Assembly (NCBI RefSeq): GCF_900099835.1
Contig: NZ_FNKP01000002.1
Span: 2,170,001 to 2,234,000 of the forward strand
Direction: 5' to 3'
Length of the DNA stretch: 64,000 bases
DNA from: Paraburkholderia fungorum
GTDB taxonomy: Bacteria > Pseudomonadota > Gammaproteobacteria > Burkholderiales > Burkholderiaceae
A program made the position numbers and the translations under genes. This document shows, piece after piece, positions 22,271 to 30,198 of this stretch. The notes beneath the pieces were generated by a model. It was not told where the DNA came from, made no database searches, and saw only the letters and a list, made by a program, of their open reading frames with translations. How positions within the stretch are numbered: position 1 is the stretch's first letter; each line of letters begins with the position of its first letter.

Positions 22271-23449
22271 ATGATGAAACGAATCGCACTGTCTACCGTC
22301 TCGCTGGCGCTTCTAGGCGTCACCGGCGTGGCCCATGCTCAAAGCAGCGTTACCCTGTATGGCTTGATCGACGAATCGGTCCAATACGTGAACAATGCCA
22401 CCCCGCAAGGCGGCAGCGTGGTCAAGCTGTATCAAGGCAACCTGCAAGGTAGCCGTTGGGGCTTGAAAGGCACGGAAGACCTCGGCGGTGGCCTGAAGGC
22501 GATCTTCCAGTTGGAAAATGGCTTTGACGTCAATAACGGTTCGATGAACGGCGGCCTGCTGTTCGGTCGTCAAGCGTACGTCGGCCTCACGTCGGACTCG
22601 TTCGGTACGACAACGTTGGGTCGCCAGTACGACCCGATCGTCGACCTGGTTCAGCCGCTGACGGGCGACAACTACTTCGGCAGCACGTTCGCTACGCCGG
22701 GTGACGTCGACAACAACGACAACAGCTTCCGCGTCAACAACGCGATCAAATACGTTTCGCCGGTGTTCTCGGGCTTCCAGTTCGAAGGTATGTACGCACT
22801 GGGCGGCGCCGCAGGTTCGACGGGTTCGGGCCAGACGTGGGCAGGCGCAGCAACCTATGCAACGGGTCCGTTCAGCATCGCTGCCGGCTACCTCCGCGCA
22901 GACAACAACAACACGACAGCCCTCCGCGACGGCTGGACCAGCACGGCAGGCGGCACGTTCGACTCGTCGTTCGCGGCCAATGCAGGCATCAACGCAGCTT
23001 ATGCGACCGCAAAGTCGATCGGCATCGCTTCGGCGGCTGTTCAGTACGTGGTCGGCCCGATCACGGGTAACCTGAGCTACAGCAACGCGCAATACAAGCC
23101 GGACGCAGCATCGACCTTCGGTTCGACGCAGAAGTTCAACGTCGGCCGCGCATACCTTGGCTATCAGGTAACGCCGGCAGCCTTGCTGGGCCTGGGCTAC
23201 GCGTACACGAAGGGCACTGGCGACGCATCGGCGACGTATAACCAGGTGTCGCTGGGCGCGGACTACTCGCTGTCCAAGCGCACTGACTTCTACGCTGTTG
23301 GCGCATGGCAACATGCAAGCGGCGAACAGCGCGTGCCTGGCGTGGGCGGCGGTCTGGTTGGCGCAACGGCCTCGATCGGTTCGTACGGCAATCAGTCGTC
23401 CACCGACAACCAGATCATGGTTAGCGTCGGCATCCGTCACAAGTTCTAA
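22271..23449 (+). CDS. Gram-negative general porin (Burkholderia OpcP-like family)
   Basis: A 392-residue outer-membrane porin. Signal peptide: residues 1-23 (ending AHA). The mature start QSSVTLYGLIDESVQYVNN, the segment SRWGLKGTEDLGGGLKAIFQLE and the terminal Phe of GIRHKF are hallmarks of beta-proteobacterial trimeric 16-stranded porins that admit small hydrophilic solutes. GGAGA precedes tandem ATGs; the second, at 22,274, has better spacing. A strong terminator follows. Confidence 0.9.
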   Translation: MMKRIALSTVSLALLGVTGVAHAQSSVTLYGLIDESVQYVNNATPQGGSVVKLYQGNLQGSRWGLKGTEDLGGGLKAIFQLENGFDVNNGSMNGGLLFGRQAYVGLTSDSFGTTTLGRQYDPIVDLVQPLTGDNYFGSTFATPGDVDNNDNSFRVNNAIKYVSPVFSGFQFEGMYALGGAAGSTGSGQTWAGAATYATGPFSIAAGYLRADNNNTTALRDGWTSTAGGTFDSSFAANAGINAAYATAKSIGIASAAVQYVVGPITGNLSYSNAQYKPDAASTFGSTQKFNVGRAYLGYQVTPAALLGLGYAYTKGTGDASATYNQVSLGADYSLSKRTDFYAVGAWQHASGEQRVPGVGGGLVGATASIGSYGNQSSTDNQIMVSVGIRHKF

Positions 23450-23484
23450 ATGGACTTGCTACGCAGCTGAAAAGCTCGCGTAGT

Positions 23485-23526
23485 AAAAAACCAGCCAGAG
23501 GCATTGCCGATGGCTGGTTTTTTTTC
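23485..23526 (+). terminator. Porin terminator
   Basis: A perfect 13-bp stem (AAAAAACCAGCCA/TGGCTGGTTTTTT, 23,485-23,497 and 23,511-23,523) continues into a longer T-run. Confidence 0.9.
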
Positions 23527-23564
23527 GTCCTGCGATTCTGCGTTATTGCCGACAGCCGCAAAAG

Positions 23565-23609
23565 AAAAAGGCCGCCTGCAAACCCGTTATCGGACTTGCA
23601 GGCGGCCTT
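23565..23609 (-). terminator. Terminator of the Anbu gene
   Basis: A 14-bp perfect stem (AAGGCCGCCTGCAA/TTGCAGGCGGCCTT, 23,568-23,609, 14-nt loop). Read on the minus strand it ends in TTTTTCTTTT. It lies 52 bp after the protease stop codon and tail-to-tail with the porin terminator. Confidence 0.85.
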
Positions 23610-23661
23610 GATCTGGAAGACGCAGGGTGCCCGGCACAACCCGCAGCACCCCAGACACCCC

Positions 23662-24534
23662 CTATCGCCGCTGCGACTTCCCTTTCTCCGCCTGCGCCAG
23701 TGTCTGCGCAGGCTTCACATCGTGCTCATGCTCGATGCCATCGGCGCCCACCGGCGCGCGATACAGCACCAGCGCCCGCTCTCTTTGCAACACCGGCACG
23801 CTCGGCGAATCCTGCCAGTCCGGGTCGGGAATCTCACCGAATACCTGACGCAGGCGCTCACCCCACGTGCGGTGAATCATTTCGAAGTACGCGTTGTCGT
23901 GATCGATCGACACGAAACGCGTGACGCGCAGGGTGTCTTTCTCGTACACCAGCAGATCGAGCGGCAAGCCGACCGACAGGTTCGAGCGCAGCGTCGAGTC
24001 CATCGAGATCAATGCGCATTTGGCGGCTTCGTCGAGCGGCGTGGACGGCGTCAATACCCGGTCGATGATCGGCTTGCCGTATTTGGCCTCGCCGATCTGG
24101 AAATACGGATTCACCGACGACGACTCGATGAAATTTCCCGCCGCGTAGATCATGAACAGGCGCGGCCGGTTGCCCGCAATCTGTCCGCCGAGAATGAAGC
24201 TGCAATTGAAGTCGACGCCGAACTCCTGCAACGCCTCCGCTTCCCGCTGATGCACGCAACGCACCGCGCGGCCGATCACCCGCGCCGCGTCGGCCATGGT
24301 GGGCGCGCTCCAGAGCGTGGGCTGGGACGGGTCGGCGGGCTCGGACAACTCGTGCAGCACGGCTTGCGTGAGCGACAGGTTGCCGGCGCCCATCAGCACC
24401 AGCATGCGCTCGCCCGGCAACTCGAACACCGACATCTTGCGCGCGGTGCTGATGTGATCGACGCCCGCATTGGTGCGGGTGTCCGACAGGAATACGAGCC
24501 CGTCGTCGACGGCCATGCCGACACAATATGTCAT
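23662..24534 (-). CDS. Anbu, proteasome-type Ntn peptidase
   Basis: A 290-residue proteasome-beta-like protein starting MTYCVGMAVDDGLVFLSDTRTNAG; removal of Met exposes Thr2, the expected N-terminal nucleophile. Conserved stretches (ISTARKM, LVLMGAGNLSLTQAV, LRSNLSVGLPLDLLVYEKD) fit the Anbu (ancestral beta-subunit) family, which forms open helical assemblies. Usual partners (alpha-E protein, ATP-grasp, transglutaminase-like protein) are not within view on either side. The ATG at 24,534 was chosen over an upstream one because of the Thr-exposing family start. Confidence 0.8.
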   Translation of the reverse strand: MTYCVGMAVDDGLVFLSDTRTNAGVDHISTARKMSVFELPGERMLVLMGAGNLSLTQAVLHELSEPADPSQPTLWSAPTMADAARVIGRAVRCVHQREAEALQEFGVDFNCSFILGGQIAGNRPRLFMIYAAGNFIESSSVNPYFQIGEAKYGKPIIDRVLTPSTPLDEAAKCALISMDSTLRSNLSVGLPLDLLVYEKDTLRVTRFVSIDHDNAYFEMIHRTWGERLRQVFGEIPDPDWQDSPSVPVLQRERALVLYRAPVGADGIEHEHDVKPAQTLAQAEKGKSQRR

Positions 24535-24646
24535 TTTCTCTACCTGGCTGTCTCCATGTGTCTCACATAGAGTCAAAATGTTATTTCAAATCAAGGCAAT
24601 GAAACTCTGGGCGTCTCCTTGTGAATCCGCGCAGCGCACTATTTTA

Positions 24647-24709
24647 TGGTAGCCCAGGTGGTAGCTAGCGACTCTATAATGGCTCATCCCCGAACCACCA
24701 GCTACCACC
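24647..24709 (+). promoter_or_regulatory. Integrase promoter between inverted arms; left prophage boundary region
   Basis: A consensus -10 TATAAT (24,675-24,680) lies between perfect 10-bp inverted arms GGTGGTAGCT (24,657-24,666) and AGCTACCACC (24,700-24,709); the right arm abuts the integrase ATG. A direct TGGTAGC copy occurs at 24,647. There is no Shine-Dalgarno. The arms could be an integrase or excisionase operator, or part of attL; the right prophage end is outside the window, so the attachment core cannot be defined. Confidence 0.5.
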
Positions 24710-25960
24710 ATGCCACGCATCTTCCATGCGCTAGATGACGTTCAGATCCGTCACTGGATTGCACAAAAAAATCCCGTCGCCAAAGCTGATGGCGACGGGT
24801 TGACGTTCACCCTTTCCGCTAATGGTACTGCAACTTGGGTGCTGCGCTATAGCAGAGGCGAGCGCAGACGCGAACTCACGCTCGGCAACTACCCCGACCT
24901 GACGCTAGCAGCAGCTCGGAAGCAGGCGCGCATGCATCGGGTGGCCATCGATAGTGGCGAAGACCCGGCGGCCGACAAGAAGACGGAGAAGGCGCGCACA
25001 GCTACCGCAATGACTGTCAGTCAATTATGCGACGAATTCGCCCAGAAGGTTCTTACGCCGCCGCTGGCAGCCGGAACTATCGAAGAACACACACGGAACA
25101 TAGATACCTTCCTTCGACCCAAGCTGGGCTCGCTTGAGGTAAGGAGGGTGCGGCCATCCGATATCGTTTTCATGCTCGAGAACGCCGACCGATCCTGGCA
25201 GGTAACAAAAAAGCTGCTAACTACCACAAAGCAACTGTTTAGTCGTGGCGTCGGCAAGAGGCTGATTGACGTCAATCCAGCCTATGGAATCGAACTTGAA
25301 GCCATCCTGGGGAAAGCGCCAGCCGTCCGGAAACGCATCATGCTCGCAAAGAATGAACTCGGAACGATACTGCCGGACATCGACAGCAAGATCGGCCGGG
25401 AGAATGGCTTGATGTTGCGAATTCTTCTGGCGACTTGCGTGCGCACCAGCGAACTCGTCAAGGCGGAAAAGAGCCTTATCGATCGTGACCGAGGAATCTG
25501 GATAGTTCCAGACGAGAACACGAAGACCCGGATGGGATTTCTCGTCCCGTTGGCGCCTCCGGTCGTCGCATGGATTAATGAGCTATGGGCGCTATCCGGG
25601 GACTCGGATTGGCTGCTGCCGACCCGCCATGCCGGCCGCCGCGCCAAGCACGGCGACACTCACATTGGGCGAAAGACGTTACTGGACTCACTGAATAATG
25701 CATTCGAAGCGGGTCGCCTGAAAATACGTCGTTTCACGCCTCACGATACCCGCAGTACGGCCAAGGGGCACATGCGCAACATGGGCGTATCGCGCGAGAT
25801 CAGTGAACTTGCCTTGAGCCACAAGATGCGAGGGATGGAGGGGATTTATGATGTGCGCGAGGACATTCCTGAGCGCCGTGAAGCGCTCAATATCTGGGCC
25901 CAATTCGTCTCTGAATGCTGCGAACGCGAACCCACTCCCCCCACCCTTGCGCATGTCTAA
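24710..25960 (+). CDS. int: Prophage tyrosine integrase (P4-type, DUF4102 N-terminus)
   Basis: A 416-residue tyrosine recombinase. It has an N-terminal arm-binding DUF4102 domain (about 1-95), a core-binding domain (about 100-200) and a catalytic domain with R245 (ATCVRTSEL), K272, H345xxR348 (HDTRSTAKGHM), H371 (LSHK) and Y380 (GIYDVRE). It would integrate and excise the phage. The gene is transcribed into the prophage and is convergent with the excisionase-like gene, 9 bp apart. No ribosome site is visible in front of the ATG, and no tRNA gene is adjacent. Confidence 0.9.
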   Translation: MPRIFHALDDVQIRHWIAQKNPVAKADGDGLTFTLSANGTATWVLRYSRGERRRELTLGNYPDLTLAAARKQARMHRVAIDSGEDPAADKKTEKARTATAMTVSQLCDEFAQKVLTPPLAAGTIEEHTRNIDTFLRPKLGSLEVRRVRPSDIVFMLENADRSWQVTKKLLTTTKQLFSRGVGKRLIDVNPAYGIELEAILGKAPAVRKRIMLAKNELGTILPDIDSKIGRENGLMLRILLATCVRTSELVKAEKSLIDRDRGIWIVPDENTKTRMGFLVPLAPPVVAWINELWALSGDSDWLLPTRHAGRRAKHGDTHIGRKTLLDSLNNAFEAGRLKIRRFTPHDTRSTAKGHMRNMGVSREISELALSHKMRGMEGIYDVREDIPERREALNIWAQFVSECCEREPTPPTLAHV

Positions 25961-25969
25961 TCCGCCTGA

Positions 25970-26152
25970 TTAAGCTGCTTCAAGCAGGCGATCCATAAAA
26001 TTCCTCACGCTGTCAGCGGTAATGCCGCTGGCCGTGCCGATCTTCACCAGTTTGAGATCGCCTCGCGAGACAAGCCGGTAGATGGTAGCTCGCGATACAC
26101 TCAGTTTTTCCATGGTGACGCTGATTTTGTAGATGAGGGGATCGTTCTTCAC
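25970..26152 (-). CDS. Excisionase/AlpA-like helix-turn-helix protein
   Basis: A 60-residue DNA-binding protein with an excisionase/MerR-type winged helix: MEKLSVSRATIYRLVSRGDLKLVKIG. Small proteins of this type next to the integrase direct excision or regulate int. I start at GTG 26,152, with GGAG 6 bp upstream; a TTG four codons earlier is the alternative. Confidence 0.7.
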   Translation of the reverse strand: MKNDPLIYKISVTMEKLSVSRATIYRLVSRGDLKLVKIGTASGITADSVRNFMDRLLEAA

Positions 26153-26207
26153 TTTACGCTCCAAGATTCTCTCGTGGTCTCAATTACCCGTTGTACTGCC
26201 GCTTCCA

Positions 26208-26381
26208 TCACTGCGCGTGCTCCCTCGCAATTTCAACCTCTGAAGCCTGCGCCTCAGCAATCACCATCCGTGACTCATCCACATAAGCGCCCCACCGGCT
26301 AACTATCTCGCGGGCGCGAGCGACGTCGCAGTCGAGGCATTTGCTTCCCCACGAGATACCGTGGCTGCATTGGTCGTTCAT
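26208..26381 (-). CDS. Small Cys-rich phage protein
   Basis: A 57-residue protein whose N-terminus has a Cys/His cluster (MNDQCSHGISWGSKCLDCD) suitable for zinc binding, followed by a helix. AAGGA lies before the ATG, which overlaps the previous gene's stop (ATGA). Such small zinc-finger-like proteins are common in phage leftward operons; the function is unknown. Confidence 0.6.
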   Translation of the reverse strand: MNDQCSHGISWGSKCLDCDVARAREIVSRWGAYVDESRMVIAEAQASEVEIAREHAQ

Positions 26382-26725
26382 GTCACATCCTTATGCCGAC
26401 TCGGCATGTTGTAGACACGCGCGGAGTAGTTACTAAGATCGATCTCTTCGCCGTGTTCGAATATGCCGCTGCGCTCGCACTCCCGAGCACACCACTTGTT
26501 CATGTAGTCAGGCCCGAACGGCTTACCATGACCGCCCTCCCAAACGCCCGGATTGCTCGGTGCTTCGCCAAGCTCATGGTCGGCAAGAAAGGCGTAGTCA
26601 TCTGGCTCGTCTGGGTCGAAGTCGACCTTGGGTCGATTATTTATCCCCCATGCCTTATTGCACTGGCCGTCGCATGCCAACGTGACGCGTCGGTCGAACC
26701 ATAGGATTTGCTTTTGGTGGATCAT
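26378..26725 (-). CDS. Phage hypothetical protein with Cys pairs
   Basis: A 115-residue acidic protein with two Cys pairs (LACDGQCNKAWG and KWCARECERSG) that could bind zinc. AGGAGG is 6 bp before the ATG. Stop and start codons overlap both neighbours, so it is part of a coupled operon. Function unknown. Confidence 0.65.
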   Translation of the reverse strand: MIHQKQILWFDRRVTLACDGQCNKAWGINNRPKVDFDPDEPDDYAFLADHELGEAPSNPGVWEGGHGKPFGPDYMNKWCARECERSGIFEHGEEIDLSNYSARVYNMPSRHKDVT

Positions 26726-26928
26726 CACGCCCTCCTCGCTGCAGTCGGCTCTCTCACCACCCGAATCCCATCTGGCAACGCTACGGCCACTTTCCCCGCA
26801 GTGTCGTCGGCCATCATCTGCGCGAATGACGTGCATAGGCCGGCGATGAGTTGGGCTGTCGGTTGACGGGCTCGCGTGTAGGCGTAGGCCTGTTCCATAA
26901 AGGTGCGGCGGTTTAGGATGTGGTTCAT
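26725..26928 (-). CDS. Phage hypothetical protein
   Basis: A 67-residue, mainly helical basic protein (MNHILNRRTFMEQAYAY). It overlaps both flanking genes through TGATG/ATGA junctions and has AAGGA upstream, which is the main evidence that it is real. No family is recognised. Confidence 0.55.
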   Translation of the reverse strand: MNHILNRRTFMEQAYAYTRARQPTAQLIAGLCTSFAQMMADDTAGKVAVALPDGIRVVREPTAARRA

Positions 26929-27248
26929 GCGTGATCCTTCATTGCTTCGAGCGCCTTCGCAATCTTTGGGTGAATCTCGATCGTGTCGGCGTCTGGGTCA
27001 AGAAGTTCATTGCGCGGGTCAAGCACGACTGACATTCCGAAAACGACGCGAAACAGACTTGTCTGACTGGTCGCATCCAGCAACATGCCAACTACCTTCT
27101 GGCACTGCTCGGCGTCGTCGCGGTCGAAAAATTCAAGGTCTTCGCTATCATCGTTGGACGGCATATAGCGCTTGTCCAAATCTTCAAGGATGCGACATAC
27201 GGTCAGCGCGGCTTCGATATCTGCATCTGATGCACGGGCCATTTTCAT
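26925..27248 (-). CDS. Phage hypothetical acidic protein
   Basis: A 107-residue acidic protein (MKMARASDADIEAALTVCRILEDLDKRYMPS) with several predicted helices. It resembles small accessory proteins of Burkholderia prophages by my recollection, without known function. It overlaps both neighbours by 4 bp. Confidence 0.65.
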   Translation of the reverse strand: MKMARASDADIEAALTVCRILEDLDKRYMPSNDDSEDLEFFDRDDAEQCQKVVGMLLDATSQTSLFRVVFGMSVVLDPRNELLDPDADTIEIHPKIAKALEAMKDHA

Positions 27249-27415
27249 GCCGCCACCTCCTCAAACGCAAACTGCTCGTTATCCACCAACCACTGAATCG
27301 CCTCCCGATCCATATCGGTCGGAACATATCCGACGCGCGGCTTGATGAATCCGCCGGGCCAGCGGAAGTTGCCCTTGATCCAGTCGAGGGCGGATTCGAA
27401 GGTCCATGTGTTCAT
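27245..27415 (-). CDS. Small phage hypothetical protein
   Basis: A 56-residue protein (MNTWTFESALDWIKGNFRWP) rich in aromatic residues. GGAGA precedes the ATG at 27,415; an ORF extension upstream lacks a ribosome site. Coupled by ATGA to the next gene. Function unknown. Confidence 0.6.
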   Translation of the reverse strand: MNTWTFESALDWIKGNFRWPGGFIKPRVGYVPTDMDREAIQWLVDNEQFAFEEVAA

Positions 27416-27486
27416 CTGATTCTCCGGTATTCGTTGTGCTGCTGCGGTCATGCTAGGATTCGGAAAAAATTTCACTCAGGGTTCTT

Positions 27487-27684
27487 ATGCGTCGGATCAC
27501 ACCAGCTTGGGCAGCTATCTTTCTTGCGGCGATAGCGCTTTTCGTTGCCGCTTGGATGTGGAGATACTCTCCTTCGCCTCGCAACGAGTTCGCTGTATGG
27601 GATCGATGGAATCACGTCCTTTGTTCTGTCGGACCGGTCGCCGAAAATCATAGGCTCAGTTGCTCAACCGGCGACGGCCAGTAA
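27487..27684 (+). CDS. Possible small membrane protein on the opposite strand
   Basis: A 65-residue plus-strand ORF with an N-terminal membrane helix (WAAIFLAAIALFVAAWMW) inside an otherwise minus-strand operon. A weak AGGG lies 7 bp upstream. It fills the only gap between neighbouring minus-strand genes, which argues for it; the poor ribosome site argues against. Confidence 0.35.
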   Translation: MRRITPAWAAIFLAAIALFVAAWMWRYSPSPRNEFAVWDRWNHVLCSVGPVAENHRLSCSTGDGQ

Positions 27685-27690
27685 CGCGAA

Positions 27691-29040
27691 TCACGCCTCC
27701 TGCGCCGGCTGATCACCTCCGCTTGCTGGCCGCTCGGCAGCTATATCCGCGGGCGTCGTCGGCGGTACCATCCAATGCGTGGGAGGTTGATGATGCACCG
27801 GGTGGACGCCACTCCAGCCCGCTACGCCTCGATGGCTATGCCGATGCGAAAAGTCGATGCCGCCATCGGAAAATGCGATCAGAACCAATTGACCATCTTT
27901 CGGAAGACCGTCTTCGACGCTGATCCAATTGGCCTGCGGGGATGCGTCGCGGTACTTCATCGCGAAACAGTTGCCGCAGATACCAGGATCGTGCGCAGTG
28001 ATTCCATCGCCGCAGGCTTGGCAGTCTGGCGCCGTGGCTTGCGGGGATGCGGCGCGGGCTAGAGCTTGGTGAATGAGGCGCACAACGTAACGAAGCGTCG
28101 CGTCACTATCGCCGTTGCCCGCTCGCGCATCGCCGTAGACCCTCAGTGCGTAAGCGATGTCATCAGGAATGATCGCCCGCTCACCGTCCAGCACCACGGC
28201 GGATTGCTCGGGTTTGCCGATGAACGAGAGAAGGTGCTCGGCGCAGTTGCGCACGACCTGCGCGAAATCTTCGATGCCGTCGATACCGCTCAGGCTGTTG
28301 TGGCCGATGGTCAGAATGTCCTGAGCGTTCACATTGACCGTGACCGACCAGCCCTGAATGTCGTTCGGGTCAGGCCGCTCGCCAGCTTTCACCGGCTCGC
28401 GCGCCGTAGCCGCGACAGCTTTCCACTGGTCGGCCAATATCCGAATCTCTTGCGCGGCCAGATCGGCGGCGTATTGGGCGCGAGGCTCTTCGCTGAACCG
28501 TTCGGCAACTGCATCGCAAATCTTCGCCGCCTCATCGAGCGCAGCGAATGCAAACTGGTGTCGAGTTGGCGCGGGCTGGGTGGGTTGAGGGGCGGTGTAG
28601 ACAATGCGGCGAAACGCGCCATCGGTTGCGTCATACAGGCTTCGCGGGCCATCGCTCCAGCCGCCTTCGATCGGGTCGAGTACCTGATAGATCGTCTCGC
28701 CCGATTGCGCTGGCGCGGCAATTTGCGGCGTCCGATAGAGCGGCACACTTCGAAATTGGCTCTGCGTTCGCTGAATTCCTGGCGTACGGTCTGGGCCGGC
28801 GGTTTCATCGTCGGGCAGCATGCTATCCAGTTCGAAGCCGTTCACGTACGCGGCAGGTTTGCTTGCAGATAGCAGGGCGATTTGCGCAACCATCCGCTCG
28901 ATAGTGTCTGCGGCATCGTTATCGATATTGCCCCACCCGAAGTGGCCTTCTTTGGCGATTTGCGCGGCCTGCTTTCTTAGGGAATCGATAATATTTTTTG
29001 CGTCGGTCATCATCGCTCCGAGCTGGTTAGAGGTGGTCAT
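27691..29040 (-). CDS. DUF551 domain phage protein
   Basis: A 449-residue modular protein. The C-terminus is a DUF551 domain (NWISVEDGLPKDGQLVLIAF ... THWMVPP). A possible zinc site (CQACGDG...CGNC) lies just before it. The N-terminal half appears assembled from segments common in phage mosaic genes. ATG 29,040 overlaps the stop of the J-domain gene (CCATGA) and has AAGGA upstream. Function unknown. Confidence 0.7.
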   Translation of the reverse strand: MTTSNQLGAMMTDAKNIIDSLRKQAAQIAKEGHFGWGNIDNDAADTIERMVAQIALLSASKPAAYVNGFELDSMLPDDETAGPDRTPGIQRTQSQFRSVPLYRTPQIAAPAQSGETIYQVLDPIEGGWSDGPRSLYDATDGAFRRIVYTAPQPTQPAPTRHQFAFAALDEAAKICDAVAERFSEEPRAQYAADLAAQEIRILADQWKAVAATAREPVKAGERPDPNDIQGWSVTVNVNAQDILTIGHNSLSGIDGIEDFAQVVRNCAEHLLSFIGKPEQSAVVLDGERAIIPDDIAYALRVYGDARAGNGDSDATLRYVVRLIHQALARAASPQATAPDCQACGDGITAHDPGICGNCFAMKYRDASPQANWISVEDGLPKDGQLVLIAFSDGGIDFSHRHSHRGVAGWSGVHPVHHQPPTHWMVPPTTPADIAAERPASGGDQPAQEA

Positions 29041-29624
29041 GGGTTCAGTTCCTTCTCGGCCTGTGCAAGCGCTGCGTTCAATTCGGTCATGGTTTCGTGA
29101 GAACCGCCTTTGTCCGGATGGTGACGCGACGCCAGAACCCGGTAAGCGGCGCGGACCAGAGACATATCCCGAGCATCTGCAGCTACGCCGAGCACCTCGC
29201 GCCACGTACGCACCGTGGTCGGCGACGGCAGTGCCGTGAAGCCAGTAAATGCCGCTTTCATCATGTCGCCGGTGCCCCAGCGGGCGATGCCACGCAACGC
29301 ATCGATGGTCTTTACGATGGCGTGCATGTTGTGCTCGACCCGATCCCACCGATCGCACGCAAAGCTCATTTGCTCGCCGTCGAGCGTGAAGTACACAGCG
29401 ACACCCTCGTCGTCGATCTTGCGATAGCTGGCGTAGGGCAACCCGTCCTGGCGAAGTGGCACATTCGTCGAGATCACCAGATTTCGGCCGCCGAGCCGTT
29501 TGACTTCTGCCAGCAGGTTGTCGCGTGCCACTGCGAACGATGTGGTGAAGTTGGCACGCGCCCGGCGATGTGCAGCAGTTCTCGGGCGTCCAGCAGGCCA
29601 CTGGAGCGGGTATGAGGTCGTCAC
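29037..29624 (-). CDS. J-domain phage protein
   Basis: A 195-residue protein with a C-terminal J domain containing the HPD motif (ASRHHPDKGGSHETMTELN). J domains stimulate DnaK ATPase, so this protein could direct the host Hsp70 during infection. The N-terminal part is unassigned. GTG 29,624 is the start: GGAG is 8 bp upstream and the GTGA overlaps the upstream stop codon. Confidence 0.75.
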   Translation of the reverse strand: MTTSYPLQWPAGRPRTAAHRRARANFTTSFAVARDNLLAEVKRLGGRNLVISTNVPLRQDGLPYASYRKIDDEGVAVYFTLDGEQMSFACDRWDRVEHNMHAIVKTIDALRGIARWGTGDMMKAAFTGFTALPSPTTVRTWREVLGVAADARDMSLVRAAYRVLASRHHPDKGGSHETMTELNAALAQAEKELNP

Positions 29625-30169
29625 GATTTTTTCTCCGCGTCCGATTGAGCGGTAGCGGCGAGAGCGCGGATGTCGTTCGCGCAGCCCGCAGCGGCGCAAG
29701 CCTGCCCGCGGCAATCGTCTTTCACATACCAGTCCTCACGCTCGTCACAGAGCTTTGCCGCCTCTTCCAGAATCGCGTTGCGGTCGGGAGTGGGAGCGAC
29801 GGGTGCGGCGATAACAGCGCGCATCTTCGTGAGCAGACTAGCTGCCCGCTGCCGGTTCGCTGCGTCGGCGTATGCAAGCATTCGGATTATCGAATCGATG
29901 TCGCGCCAGTCGCTATCGTTTGCAAGCGGTGTCGGCGCTTGCGCTACATCGGAAGTAAGAGCGGCGCGGCGGTTCCATGCGGCAGCGAGCAATTCACATT
30001 GACCCGGCATTTGTGGCACGGTCGGCGCATGGCAATCGTCCATGATGCAATCGGAATCGTGATGTGCGACGATGCGCCACCAATCTCGAGCGACTTTGTG
30101 CATCGTTGCCGACGCGCCGCAAAACGGGCATGGCTTCAGCGTCACTGCTTCAGTATTAGATTCGGTCAT
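29621..30169 (-). CDS. Lar-like restriction alleviation family protein
   Basis: A 182-residue protein whose N-terminus has the Lar-family zinc-ribbon pattern (LKPCPFCGASATMHK ... AAAWNRRA). Rac-prophage Lar eases type I restriction by changing the restriction/modification balance. The C-terminal 110 residues are helical and unassigned. Anti-restriction would match the methyltransferase encoded in the lytic arm, but activity here is inferred only from the motif. Confidence 0.65.
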   Translation of the reverse strand: MTESNTEAVTLKPCPFCGASATMHKVARDWWRIVAHHDSDCIMDDCHAPTVPQMPGQCELLAAAWNRRAALTSDVAQAPTPLANDSDWRDIDSIIRMLAYADAANRQRAASLLTKMRAVIAAPVAPTPDRNAILEEAAKLCDEREDWYVKDDCRGQACAAAGCANDIRALAATAQSDAEKKS

Positions 30170-30198
30170 GATTATTTGGGCGGTAAGGGGTTAGGCGG

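Noticed and set aside
22313-23440. 375-codon ORF antisense to the porin
   Set aside because: Antisense shadow; the plus frame is an unmistakable porin.
24647-24709. Definite attL core
   Set aside because: The right prophage end is outside the window, so no direct repeat can be shown. The inverted arms may simply be an operator.
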